Of a DNA stretch of 64,000 nucleotides, positions 27,612 through 36,265 are shown one piece after another. The translations under genes and the position numbers were made by a program. This stretch comes from Acidobacteriaceae bacterium (GTDB lineage Bacteria; Acidobacteriota; Terriglobia; Bryobacterales; Bryobacteraceae). How positions within the stretch are numbered: the stretch's first letter is position 1; the number at the start of each line of letters is the position of its first letter. The notes under the pieces are model-generated. The model did no database searches. It saw only the letters and a program-made list of their open reading frames with translations, and had not been told where the DNA came from. Where the stretch lies: the NCBI GenBank assembly GCA_019244055.1, contig JAFATG010000253.1:1-64000 (forward strand), given 5' to 3'.

Positions 27612-28142
27612 ATGGCGACTATCCTGGTTAACGGAGTAAAGCGCGAAGTTCAGGCCCCAAGCGACACGCCTTTACTCTACGTCTTGCGAAACGATCTCGA
27701 GCTTTCCGGCCCTCAGTTTGGCTGTGGGCTCGCGCAATGTGGAGCGTGTTCCGTCCTGCTCAACGGCAAGGAAGTGCGCTCCTGCATCACCCCTCTGGCT
27801 GCGGTGGGCGATAAGGAGGTCACCACCTTAGAAGGTCTTCCGACGCGATGGGCCAAACAAAGAGGCCTATCCGCGGACCAGGCGGCGAAAACTCTTCACC
27901 CCGTCCAGGAGACATGGATCGAAGAGCAGGCGCCACTCTGTGGGTTTTGCCAGAACGGCATGATAATCAAAGCCACCGAACTGCTGGAGCGCGTTGCGTC
28001 ACCCACACTCGCAGAGATCAAAGAGGCATTTACCACATCTGGCCCTTCCCCGCATCTTTGCCGTTGCGGAAGCTACACGGCGATCATCCAGGCTGTGCAA
28101 CGCGCCGCCACTCGAATGGTGAAAAGGAGTGACGTATTATGA
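27612..28142 (+). CDS. 2Fe-2S subunit of a molybdenum hydroxylase (IorA-like)
   Basis: 176 residues from ATG 27612 behind GGAAGGAGAC. N-terminal plant-type ferredoxin domain with Cys38, 43, 46, 58 (FGCGLAQCGACSVLLNG...RSCIT) and C-terminal helical domain with the second cluster Cys110, 113, 150, 152 (LCGFCQNGM, HLCRCGSY). It carries electrons out from the catalytic partner encoded next (ATGA overlap). Family: xanthine-oxidase-type small subunit; the two-subunit layout without an FAD subunit matches isoquinoline 1-oxidoreductase or aldehyde/nicotinate-type enzymes with a cytochrome acceptor. Confidence 0.93.
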   Translation: MATILVNGVKREVQAPSDTPLLYVLRNDLELSGPQFGCGLAQCGACSVLLNGKEVRSCITPLAAVGDKEVTTLEGLPTRWAKQRGLSADQAAKTLHPVQETWIEEQAPLCGFCQNGMIIKATELLERVASPTLAEIKEAFTTSGPSPHLCRCGSYTAIIQAVQRAATRMVKRSDVL

Positions 28143-30484
28143 TCGCGACCCAACAGAAAGTGGCGACCAGTACAACCGATGTTTTCGGTGCATTCCTTTC
28201 GCGCCGGGGCTTCGTTAAGACAGGCGGAGCACTGCTGGTCGGCTTCGGCCTGGTCAGCGCGGACGGCATGCAAAAAACCGACGTGGCTGCCAGCGGCAAC
28301 ACATTGAACGCCGCCCTACCCGAATCCTGGATCGAACTCCATGCCGACAATACGATCTTGATTCGCGTAGGTAAGCCGGATTTCGGTACCGGCAGCGTGT
28401 TCACCGCGTACCGGCAGATTGCGGCCGAAGAACTTAGGGTACCGGTTGAAGCCATCAGGACTGTTATTTCGGGCGACACAGATCGCACGCCCGACGGTAG
28501 CGGAGCCTTCGATTTTCTGCAAGGTGGCATGCCGAATATCCGTAAGGCGGGAGCTTACGTTTACCAGGCGCTGCTCGATTTGGCATCCGAAAGGCTCGGT
28601 GTACCGAAGGATCAACTTTCCGTCAGAGACAGCATTATCTCCGGCGGCGGCAAGAGTGTGTCCTACGGGGACCTTGTTAAGAACCAACACTTGAATCTCA
28701 CGATCCCCGTCAAAGGCGACGTACACAGCATGTTCGGATTAACAGTGGAAGGGAATCCTCCGCTGAAGCCTGTTAGCGAGTACACGATTGTAGGAAAGTC
28801 GTTTCGCAACTCTGTAACCGTTTCAAAAGTGACTGCAAAAGAGACGTGGGTTACCGATGTGCGTCTTCCCGGCATGCTGCACGCCCGCATGGTGCATCCG
28901 AAGACCCTGGGATCCAAACTCGTTTCTGTGGGCCCGCTGGATAAAGCTCGTTTTCCGAACACGCAAGTCGTCGTAAGGGGAAACCTCGTCGGCGTGGTTG
29001 CACCAACGGAGTGGGAAGCGATCAAAGCCGCGCAACAGATCGCCGCAGGCACAAAGTGGACGGACTGGAAGGGACTTCCCGGAAATGAACGCCTGTTCCA
29101 GTTCCTGAAAGAAGACGCCGACTGGAAGAGCACTCCCGCCGAGACGAGCAAGAAATCCAACGGCGATGTCGCCTCCGCGCTAGCGAAACCGTCGAAGAAG
29201 CTTTCGGCGACGTACCAGCGTCCGTACCTAAAACACGCGCCCATTGGGCCGACGATGGCGCTCGCCGATGTTCGTTCTGACGGGACCGTCTACGTCTACA
29301 CGCATACCCAGAACCCCCAAGCCCTGCGCTCCGGGATCGCCCACATGCTCTCTACTTCTGTAGATCGCGTCGTAGTGCGTACGTTCGCAGGACCTGGCCA
29401 CTATGGGCGGTCTAACGGGGGCAACGCCGGGGCCGAGGACGAAGCAGTGATTCTGTCGCAGGCGGTCGGCAAGCCCGTTCGAGTGCAATGGATGCGCCCT
29501 GAAGATTTCCAGTGGTCCACCCAATCTTCCGCAGCATTTTCGGACGTTGAGATCGGTCTTGATGCCGAAGGCAAGATGACGGCGTTCCAAATCGACCACT
29601 ACATGCCGGCGATGCAAGACGACCGTCTGGTTGGCGCGATCCTGGCCGGTCTTCCCACTATCCCCGCACCGAACGAGCAAGGCGCTGTCATCGGTGTCCG
29701 GAATGATGTGCACGACCCATGGATTTACGACGGCACGCCGGCCGTATTGGAACGTGCGTACGGAACTTTCCAGATTGGGCAGAAGTCATCCGCGCTGAAT
29801 GTCGGGTTACGCGACCATAGCCTGAGAACGCCGGGGCAGTATCAACAGAACTTCCCGCGCGAACTGGCGATCACAGAAGCCGCTGTGCTCGCCGGAGCAG
29901 ATCCGCTTCAGTTTCGAATTCAACACGCGCGTGAGAAACGGCTCATCGGCGTGCTGGAATCCGTCCGGGATGCTTCGGGGTGGAAACCGCGTTCGGAGCC
30001 GCCGAGCGCTGTCAACGGTCTGAAGCGAGGCCAAGGGGTCTCGGCACTCTTCCGGGGCGGAAGTTACTGGGCTTGCGTGGCCAATATCGCAGTCAATATG
30101 ACCAGTGGCGCCATAAAGGTCGAAAGGGTGACCGTCGCAGTGGACCCAGGCATTGTCATCAATCCGATGCAGTTGAAGCGTCAGGTAGAGGGTGGCACGG
30201 TCATGGGAATCAGTATGACCTTGCTTGAGGAACTACGCTTCGACGAGAGCGGAGTAATCGTCAATGACTGGCGGAGCTACCCGATTGCGACGGTGGCTGA
30301 TCTTCCGGAGATCAAGGTTGTTCTGATAAATCGGCCTGAAGTTGGTAAGTACGGCCAGGGGTCTGAGGCGGCGAACGCTCTAGCGGCTTCCGCTATCGCC
30401 GGAGCATTCTTGGACGCGACGGGTAAGCCTGCGCGCCGGCTTCCCCTGAAGCCCGATTATGTCCAAGCGCTGCTGAGAGCCTGA
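28139..30484 (+). CDS. Molybdopterin-binding large subunit (IorB-like xanthine dehydrogenase family)
   Basis: 781 residues. N-terminus SRRGFVKTGGALLVGFGLVSADG is a twin-arginine-type signal (33 residues in), so the complex may be exported. The Moco-binding domains follow: TPDGSGAFDFLQGGMPN, LPGMLHARMVHPKTLGSKL, GPGHYGRSNGGNAGAEDEAVILSQ, and the C-terminal GQGSEAANALAASAIAGAFLDA (the conserved Glu of the family is expected here). It hydroxylates an N-heterocycle or aldehyde; substrate unknown. Partner is the 2Fe-2S subunit upstream. Unusually, no FAD subunit gene and no cytochrome gene is nearby. Confidence 0.9.
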   Translation: MIATQQKVATSTTDVFGAFLSRRGFVKTGGALLVGFGLVSADGMQKTDVAASGNTLNAALPESWIELHADNTILIRVGKPDFGTGSVFTAYRQIAAEELRVPVEAIRTVISGDTDRTPDGSGAFDFLQGGMPNIRKAGAYVYQALLDLASERLGVPKDQLSVRDSIISGGGKSVSYGDLVKNQHLNLTIPVKGDVHSMFGLTVEGNPPLKPVSEYTIVGKSFRNSVTVSKVTAKETWVTDVRLPGMLHARMVHPKTLGSKLVSVGPLDKARFPNTQVVVRGNLVGVVAPTEWEAIKAAQQIAAGTKWTDWKGLPGNERLFQFLKEDADWKSTPAETSKKSNGDVASALAKPSKKLSATYQRPYLKHAPIGPTMALADVRSDGTVYVYTHTQNPQALRSGIAHMLSTSVDRVVVRTFAGPGHYGRSNGGNAGAEDEAVILSQAVGKPVRVQWMRPEDFQWSTQSSAAFSDVEIGLDAEGKMTAFQIDHYMPAMQDDRLVGAILAGLPTIPAPNEQGAVIGVRNDVHDPWIYDGTPAVLERAYGTFQIGQKSSALNVGLRDHSLRTPGQYQQNFPRELAITEAAVLAGADPLQFRIQHAREKRLIGVLESVRDASGWKPRSEPPSAVNGLKRGQGVSALFRGGSYWACVANIAVNMTSGAIKVERVTVAVDPGIVINPMQLKRQVEGGTVMGISMTLLEELRFDESGVIVNDWRSYPIATVADLPEIKVVLINRPEVGKYGQGSEAANALAASAIAGAFLDATGKPARRLPLKPDYVQALLRA

Positions 30485-30495
30485 GAGCTCCAGGG

Positions 30496-30975
30496 ATGCC
30501 TTCCGGCACAGAGGGCCTCGTCGAAGCCTGGCGGGTGAACAACCGTATCAATCTCTTTCTGCTCGACCGCATTACGGACGCCGGAATGGCGAGCACGACC
30601 TCTACGCGCGGGGGCCGCAATGTGGCACGGCAGTTCGCGCATTTGCATAACAACCGCGTCGATTTTCTGATGCATCACGCGCCTCGCGATCTGTCGGAGG
30701 GGATTGTGAAATTCGAAGGTAGCTATAGTCCGACAAAGGAAGAGCTCAAGACGGCGCTGGAAAGTTCTGCCGAATCCATCGCGCGCTTGATCGAGCACTC
30801 AATGAATCAAGGGGGAACCATTCGCGCGTTCCGGCGCGGAGTATTCGCTGCCTTCGGATATCTGGTCGCCCACGATAGCCACCATCGCGGCAGCATTCTT
30901 CTGACCCTGAAACTTACCGGCAATAAGTTGGACAGTGATGCGCAGTATCTGATCTGGGATTGGAACAATAGATAA
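30496..30975 (+). CDS. DinB-family protein
   Basis: 159 residues starting 12 bases after the molybdenum hydroxylase stop. DinB four-helix fold: LLDRITDAGM, RNVARQFAHLHNNRVDFL (first metal-binding His), and GYLVAHDSHHRGSILLTLKL (HDSHHRG, the metal-site histidines of the family). Members are thiol-S-transferases or metal-dependent enzymes; the exact role is not readable. No secretion signal. Confidence 0.85.
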   Translation: MPSGTEGLVEAWRVNNRINLFLLDRITDAGMASTTSTRGGRNVARQFAHLHNNRVDFLMHHAPRDLSEGIVKFEGSYSPTKEELKTALESSAESIARLIEHSMNQGGTIRAFRRGVFAAFGYLVAHDSHHRGSILLTLKLTGNKLDSDAQYLIWDWNNR

Positions 30976-30988
30976 CGGGAGATAACGG

Positions 30989-31840
30989 ATGACGAAGCCG
31001 ACGATTCAGCACATCTCCGACACTGCGCGCTGGGCAGCGGTGTTCCGTGCTTGCGAGAGCGAGCGTCCGGATGCGTTATTCAAGGATCCATTCGCTCGGA
31101 AGCTGGCTGGTGCGCGCGGCGAAGACATTGCCGCGGCTAATCCGTTTCATAACGAGAATTCGTGGTCTTGGGTCGCGCGTACTTGCGCCTTCGATGAATT
31201 CATCAGCAGCGAGATTCGCTCGGGCGCGGATACCGTGCTGAACCTTGCAGCCGGCCTAGATGCTCGTCCTTACCGCATGGACTTACCGCAACAGTTAACT
31301 TGGGTGGAAGTCGATTTACCCGGTATTCTCGACTATAAAGAAGAAGTTATCGACGGAGAAACGCCCCGTTGCAAATTGGAGCGCATTCGGCTGGACTTGG
31401 GCGACCTCGCCGCGCGCCGCGAGTTGTTTCGTGATCTCAATGCCCGGTCAAAGCGAGTCCTGATTTTGACTGAGGGTCTAATTATTTATCTGACCGCCGA
31501 AGAAGCCGGCAGTCTGGCCGAGGATTTGATACGTCAGGAGTCGTTCCACCGCTGGATTTTGGATCTCACATCGCCGGGACTCCTGAAAATGCTGCTCGAC
31601 AACACAGGATCGCAGTTTGCGGGAGGCGTGGAGACCTTCAAGTTTGCTCCAGAGAACGGGCCGGATTTCTTCCTCCCGCACGGATGGAGAGCATTGGACA
31701 TCCGTTCCATGCTAAAGACGGGCGCGGCTATCAAGCGTCTTCCGGGCAATCTGGAACCCTTCCTCGAGTTCCCTGAGGACCCCGTGGCCATGGGAGAACG
31801 TCCCTGGTCCGGCGTCTGCCTGATGGGCAGATCCTCGTAA
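30989..31840 (+). CDS. Class I SAM-dependent methyltransferase, leucine carboxymethyltransferase (PPM1) family
   Basis: 283 residues. Features of the TIGR00027/LCM group: SDTARWAAVFRACESERPDALFKDPFARKLAG, the SAM site TVLNLAAGLDARPYRMDLP, acidic end EVDLPGILDYKEEVI, and VLILTEGLIIYL. Methyl acceptor unknown in bacteria. Follows DinB with 14 bases between, so the four genes 27.6-31.8 kb likely form one transcript. Confidence 0.9.
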   Translation: MTKPTIQHISDTARWAAVFRACESERPDALFKDPFARKLAGARGEDIAAANPFHNENSWSWVARTCAFDEFISSEIRSGADTVLNLAAGLDARPYRMDLPQQLTWVEVDLPGILDYKEEVIDGETPRCKLERIRLDLGDLAARRELFRDLNARSKRVLILTEGLIIYLTAEEAGSLAEDLIRQESFHRWILDLTSPGLLKMLLDNTGSQFAGGVETFKFAPENGPDFFLPHGWRALDIRSMLKTGAAIKRLPGNLEPFLEFPEDPVAMGERPWSGVCLMGRSS

Positions 31841-31875
31841 CGGAACGTAAGCGTCTCGACCTCTATCATGGTTCT

Positions 31876-33762
31876 TTGAATAGGGTTCTTTTTTTCCTGG
31901 GAATCGCGGCAGGTTCTCTGTTCGCGCAATCCAATCGCCCGATCCAAATCAGCCTCGATTTGAGCGACGCCCCGCGCAAGATCCTGCGCGCTGAGTTGCA
32001 CATTCCGGTGGCGCCTGGACCCGCCACTCTGGTGTTCCCCGGATGGATTCCCGGCGAGCACGGGCCGACGGGACCAATTGATAATCTCTCCGGGATCACT
32101 TTTATAGCCAACGGCCAGACCCTTTCATGGCGGCGCGACGACGTGAACATGTATATGTTCCACCTCGAGGTCCCGGCGGGCGTTTCGGATCTCGAAGCGA
32201 AGGTCGACTTCTTGGCAACCGCCGCCCCTACGGGATTCTCCGCTGGAGCGTCCACCAACGCAAATCTGGCCATTGTGAGTTGGAACGAGTTTGTGCTCTA
32301 CCCATCTGGGTCGGCCGCCGCGCAACTTGAGATCGAACCTTCCATCCGCTTCCCTGAGGAATGGAAGTTTGGAACGGCACTGAGGGAAGTGTCGCGCGAC
32401 GGGAATTCGGTTCGGTTTCGAGCAGTGCCACTGAACATGCTCGTGGATTCGCCCGTGCTCGCGGGCCGCTTTTTCAAGGAGATTCCACTCGCTCCCGAGA
32501 TCACCCCGAAGCACTTCCTTGACATGGCCGCCGATGGACCCGAAGATTTGAATCCGAGCGCCGAGCAGCTAGCCGCCTTCAGCAATCTGGTTCGCGAGAC
32601 CGGCGCGCTCTACAAGTCGCGGCACTATGAGAGCTACCACTTCCTTCTCACGCTGAGCGATAGCGTCGCCCACTTCGGTCTCGAACACCATGAATCGAGC
32701 GACGATCGCGTGGAGGCTCGGACATTTCTCGACGAAGATCTTGCGCTCGTGGAGGGCGACCTCCTGCCGCATGAATTTACACACTCCTGGAACGGGAAGT
32801 ACCGGCGTCCCGCCGGTTTGGTCACTGCGAATTACCAGCAGCCCATGAAAGGTGATCTGCTGTGGGTCTATGAGGGCTTGACTCAATACCTGGGCGATGT
32901 TCTCGCCGCGAGAAGCGGAATCTGGACGCCCGAGGAATACCGTGCGTATCTGGCGGATTCGGCTGCATCTCTCGACCACCGTCCTGGCCGCACCTGGAGA
33001 GACCTCGAAGATACCGCCATCTCCGCGCAAATTCTCTCTGGGACCACCGACCAGTGGGACAACTGGCGCCGGTCGGTGGACTACTATCCCGAAGGCGAGT
33101 TGATCTGGCTCGAAGTGGATACCATCATCCGAAAGACTTCCGCCGGAAGGAAATCGCTCAACGATTTTTGCGCGCGCTTCTTCGGGTTGGGCGGAAACAC
33201 GCCTCCTGAAGTGATTCCGTACACGTTTCAGGATCTGGTTACCGAACTGAACGCAGTTCAACCCTATGACTGGGCAGATTTTCTGCGCGAAAAGGTGACC
33301 ACAAAGGCACCCCACGCGCCTCTAGGCGGCATCACGGCTGCAGGCTATCGGATTGAATATACAGATCGGCCCAATGAATATACTCGCGCCACAGATGCAC
33401 ATGAGCGCGCTGTAAACGCTTGGTATTCGATTGGGCTTCGAGTCGCCGATGGCGTCATCAGCGACGTCTTGATCGGCTCGCCCGCGTACCGGGCTGGGCT
33501 CGGTCCTGGGATGAAGATCATAGCCGTAAATGGGCGCCAAATGAATGAGGATGTCTTCAGGCAGGCAATTAAGGACACGGCCGGCACCGCTCACAACTTG
33601 GAGCTGATTGTAGAGAATACCGGCTATTACAAATTCGTGCGGATCGAGTATCACGGAGGAGAGAAATATCCGCATCTCGTGCGAGAGCCGAATACGCCAG
33701 CGCTGCTGGATGACATTCTGAAGCCGTTATTGAAACATCCCGAGGTGAAGACAGCCGAGTGA
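31876..33762 (+). CDS. Exported M61-family metallopeptidase with PDZ domain
   Basis: 628 residues; TTG start at 31876 gives a signal peptide RVLFFLGIAAGSLFAQ. Beta-rich N-terminal domain, then the zinc site HEFTHSWNGKYRRP (His299, Glu300, His303) with third ligand Glu333 in VYEGLTQYLGD. PDZ domain at about 520-600 (SDVLIGSPAYRAGLGPGMKIIAVNGRQM). M61 members are glycyl aminopeptidases in acidobacteria and cyanobacteria. It probably digests peptides in the periplasm or outside. No good Shine-Dalgarno precedes the TTG, so the true start is a little uncertain. Confidence 0.9.
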   Translation: MNRVLFFLGIAAGSLFAQSNRPIQISLDLSDAPRKILRAELHIPVAPGPATLVFPGWIPGEHGPTGPIDNLSGITFIANGQTLSWRRDDVNMYMFHLEVPAGVSDLEAKVDFLATAAPTGFSAGASTNANLAIVSWNEFVLYPSGSAAAQLEIEPSIRFPEEWKFGTALREVSRDGNSVRFRAVPLNMLVDSPVLAGRFFKEIPLAPEITPKHFLDMAADGPEDLNPSAEQLAAFSNLVRETGALYKSRHYESYHFLLTLSDSVAHFGLEHHESSDDRVEARTFLDEDLALVEGDLLPHEFTHSWNGKYRRPAGLVTANYQQPMKGDLLWVYEGLTQYLGDVLAARSGIWTPEEYRAYLADSAASLDHRPGRTWRDLEDTAISAQILSGTTDQWDNWRRSVDYYPEGELIWLEVDTIIRKTSAGRKSLNDFCARFFGLGGNTPPEVIPYTFQDLVTELNAVQPYDWADFLREKVTTKAPHAPLGGITAAGYRIEYTDRPNEYTRATDAHERAVNAWYSIGLRVADGVISDVLIGSPAYRAGLGPGMKIIAVNGRQMNEDVFRQAIKDTAGTAHNLELIVENTGYYKFVRIEYHGGEKYPHLVREPNTPALLDDILKPLLKHPEVKTAE

Positions 33763-33781
33763 GCGTCGGTACCCTATCAAT

Positions 33782-34012
33782 ATGCCAACATCGATCGAGC
33801 TGCCCGAACGCGTCTACCGAGAGCTTGAGCGCATCGCGCGAGCGAAGGGATATACGCCGGAACAGTTGGTAGTGCTGGTGCTCGAGCACGAGTTCTCACG
33901 GGAGACGCTGGCCGCTGGTTCGCGAACCAGGGTTTCACTTCCTCTCATCCATTCAAAGCACCCAGCGACCCTGGATCTATCAAATTTTGACTTTGATGAT
34001 CTACTTGCCTGA
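33782..34012 (+). CDS. VapB-type antitoxin
   Basis: 76 residues. Begins SIELPERVYRELERIARAKGYTPEQLVVLVLE, an RHH-like N-terminus, and ends TLDLSNFDFDDLLA, the acidic tail that would block the PIN toxin. It overlaps the next gene by 17 bases, typical of TA pairs, and the order antitoxin-toxin is usual. Expected to bind its own promoter. Confidence 0.75.
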   Translation: MPTSIELPERVYRELERIARAKGYTPEQLVVLVLEHEFSRETLAAGSRTRVSLPLIHSKHPATLDLSNFDFDDLLA

Positions 34013-34382
34013 CATCAACGTCTGGATCGCTTTGGTTCCCGATCGACACATTCACCACGAAGAAGCTAAAGGGTGGTTTGACCGGGTCGCTAGTAACAAT
34101 GTCGGCTTTTGTCGCATTACTGAAATCGGTTTTTTACGGCTCCTTACGAACAGACAAGTAATGAAAGAAGATACCTCGACTCCGATGGAAGCTTGGCAAA
34201 TCTATGATGCGCTCCGGCTGGACCCGAGGGTAATCTTCCTCGACGAGATTGCGGGAGTGGGCGCCGCCTGGCGTAAAAAGTCTGAATCAGCCATTGGTGG
34301 ACCGAATACCTGGACAGATATGTACCTCGCAGCTTTCGCAACGGCCCATGAGGCTACGCTTGTGACGTTCGATCAACGTTAG
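33996..34382 (+). CDS. VapC-type PIN-domain ribonuclease toxin
   Basis: 128 residues from ATG 33996 (a TTG at 33987 is possible). PIN-domain acids: Asp in LPDINVWIAL, Glu in RITEIGFLRLL, Asp in TWTDMYLAAFA, and Asp in TLVTFDQR. VapC toxins cleave tRNA or rRNA when released from VapB. The end is unusually abrupt: family members generally continue 10-15 residues past TFDxxF, so the last strand may be shortened here and activity could be weak. Confidence 0.85.
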   Translation: MIYLPDINVWIALVPDRHIHHEEAKGWFDRVASNNVGFCRITEIGFLRLLTNRQVMKEDTSTPMEAWQIYDALRLDPRVIFLDEIAGVGAAWRKKSESAIGGPNTWTDMYLAAFATAHEATLVTFDQR

Positions 34383-34520
34383 GTGCGAAGGAAGCAGCAG
34401 AAGTTCTTGGCGCCCGCTAGCACAAGTCGGTTGTTAAAGCATGGCAGTGATCTGCCGGAAATGGAAACAGCGACGCCTCCGGACTTGCGCGTCAGAACCG
34501 GATGACATCGTTTCGGGCGT

Positions 34521-34526
34521 TATAAT
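34521..34526 (+). promoter_or_regulatory. Consensus -10 box TATAAT ahead of the VOC-PP2C gene
   Basis: A perfect TATAAT at 34521-34526 lies eight bases before GTG 34534. No good -35 box is visible. If transcription starts about seven bases downstream, the mRNA would begin at or just before the GTG, a leaderless arrangement that supports 34534 over 34441 as start. Confidence 0.5.
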
Positions 34527-34533
34527 TCTGTGG

Positions 34534-35796
34534 GTGAGCGGTTCGCCTTCACCTCATCGAGCGCATCGGTGCAGTTTTCTACCGGGCCGGCAGGATCCCT
34601 ATCTCCGCCTCGGCACGGTTCCTGTTTTCGTTCGCGATCAGGAACGAAGCCTTCGGTTCTATCTGGAGCGGCTTGGGTTCCGTCTGGCCTTCGATATCCT
34701 GCTCCCATGCGGCAACCGGTGCTTAACTGTTAGCCCCCCGGATGGTACGGCAAGTCTCGCGCTGATCGCTCCAAACCCCAGCTCTGAAGAATTCAAGCTC
34801 ATTGGCCGCCCTACTCAGATCGCTTTCCTGACCGAGGATGTTTACGGCAAGTTCGAAGAATGGCGAAACCGGGGGGTCCGCTTTCATAATTCGCCGCAGG
34901 CGCAGCCTTCCGGCGAAATGTTCTCCACCTTCGAAGATGAGGATGGGAACTCGTTTATGCTTCTGAGCATTAACGAGCTGACTTTGGAACTCGAGGAGCA
35001 GCGGCGCGCTCATGCGGAGAGGCTGAATTCCGAACGCCGTGCTGCCGAGGAATTGGAAGCCGCGAGAGAGGTACAGGCGAGACTCTTTCCGCAAACGCAG
35101 CCACGCCTTGCGACCTTGGACTATGCAGGTCTTTGCATCCCGGCCCGCCATGTGGGCGGTGATTATTATGACTTTCTGGATTTAGGCCGTCGGCATCTCG
35201 GGCTGGTGACTGCCGACATTTCAGGAAAGGGGACTGCTGCGGCTCTTTTGATGGCCAATTTGCAGGCGTCTCTGCACAACCAGTGTGCGACTTACTGGAG
35301 CCGCCCCTACACGCCGTTCGCGTTGGAGCAGCCGCAACGGTTCCTGATCTCGGTAAATCGGCTTTTCCGCGAGAACACAACGAACAGTGCATACGCTACG
35401 CTCTTCTTTGCCGAATACGATGATGCGACGCGGCGGTTGCGCTACGCGAACTGTGGCCATCCTCCAGCGCTTCTGCTCCGGCGTAGTAGCGAGGTGGAAC
35501 GGCTCGATTCCACGTCCGCTGTTCTGGGGCTCTTCGAACAGTGGGATTGCGCCGCCGCAGAGCGTGAGTTACTCCCAGGCGACACTTTGGCGCTCTATAC
35601 CGATGGGGTAACGGAATCGTTCAACAGAGAGGACGAAGAATTCGGCGAACACCGCTTGATAGAAGCGCTGCAACAGCACCGCGAGCTGCCTTGTGAGAGC
35701 TTACTACGCTGCTTAGTTGATCACGTGAGGCAATTCAGTCCCAATGAGCAGCACGACGACATCACTCTGGTAGTTGCCCGCTGTACGGGAGATTAG
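34534..35796 (+). CDS. VOC (glyoxalase-like) domain fused to SpoIIE-type PP2C phosphatase
   Basis: Start taken at GTG 34534 (420 residues); an in-frame ATG at 34441 would add 31. The VOC domain reads LRLGTVPVFVRDQERSLRFYLERLGFRLAFDI, ... STFEDEDGNSFMLL; a coiled linker LELEEQRRAHAERLNSERRAAEELEAAREVQARLFP leads into a SpoIIE PP2C domain with the metal acids GGDYYDF, LVTADISGKGTAAALLMANL, YTDGVTE and HDDITLVV. RsbU-like proteins dephosphorylate anti-anti-sigma factors; here a small-molecule-binding VOC domain would replace the usual sensor. No kinase or STAS partner is nearby. Domain calls are solid; the signal is inferred. Confidence 0.88.
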   Translation: MSGSPSPHRAHRCSFLPGRQDPYLRLGTVPVFVRDQERSLRFYLERLGFRLAFDILLPCGNRCLTVSPPDGTASLALIAPNPSSEEFKLIGRPTQIAFLTEDVYGKFEEWRNRGVRFHNSPQAQPSGEMFSTFEDEDGNSFMLLSINELTLELEEQRRAHAERLNSERRAAEELEAAREVQARLFPQTQPRLATLDYAGLCIPARHVGGDYYDFLDLGRRHLGLVTADISGKGTAAALLMANLQASLHNQCATYWSRPYTPFALEQPQRFLISVNRLFRENTTNSAYATLFFAEYDDATRRLRYANCGHPPALLLRRSSEVERLDSTSAVLGLFEQWDCAAAERELLPGDTLALYTDGVTESFNREDEEFGEHRLIEALQQHRELPCESLLRCLVDHVRQFSPNEQHDDITLVVARCTGD

Positions 35797-35814
35797 CCGA
35801 TCTCAGGCCTGCTG

Positions 35815-35831
35815 CTACTACACTGTAGTAG
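35815..35831 (+). promoter_or_regulatory. Palindromic BlaI-type operator
   Basis: CTACTACACTGTAGTAG is a perfect 17-base palindrome around the C at 35823. It matches the TACTACA/TGTAGTA half-sites bound by BlaI/MecI repressors, and a further TAGTAG half-site is seen at 35846-35851. It lies 26 bases before the blaI-like ATG, so the operon is probably autoregulated. Confidence 0.8.
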
Positions 35832-35857
35832 AATAAAATAGGTGATAGTAGAGCCGT

Positions 35858-36265
35858 ATGGTCCAGCCAAGGCTAAGTAAGCTAGAACTTCAAATCCTGG
35901 AGGCTCTCTGGGCCAATGGGAAAGCATCCATTCGGGAGATCCAGGAGTCCTTTCCGGAGCCTCGCCCCGCTTACACAACCATCCAAACAACCGTGTACCG
36001 GATGGAAGGGAAGAACGTGGTACGCCGCGTCCGAAAAATCAGCAATGCCCATATTTTTGAGCCGGTCCTGGCGCGCGAGGTGACGCGGCACCGCGTGCTC
36101 GATGAAATTCTGAGTCTCTTCGGAGGGCGCGCCCAACCGATGATGGCACAGTTGGCTGAAGCCGGGAAGCTTACTCTCGACGATGTTCGCGAGTTGGAAA
36201 CAACTCTTAAAAAGCTCGAGTCGGAACGAAAGCGGAAAGGACGAGTGAGTCCAAATGACCGGTGA
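35858..36265 (+). CDS. BlaI/MecI/CopY-family transcriptional repressor
   Basis: 135 residues. Winged-helix N-terminus LSKLELQILEALWANGKASIREIQESFPEPRPAYTTIQTTVYRMEGKNVVRRVRK, then a helical dimerisation/cleavage region ILSLFGGRAQPMMAQLAEAGKLTLDDVRELE. In the family the linked M56 protease inactivates it by cleavage between the domains. The operator palindrome precedes it and the protease gene overlaps its 3' end (36255-36265). Confidence 0.9.
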   Translation: MVQPRLSKLELQILEALWANGKASIREIQESFPEPRPAYTTIQTTVYRMEGKNVVRRVRKISNAHIFEPVLAREVTRHRVLDEILSLFGGRAQPMMAQLAEAGKLTLDDVRELETTLKKLESERKRKGRVSPNDR

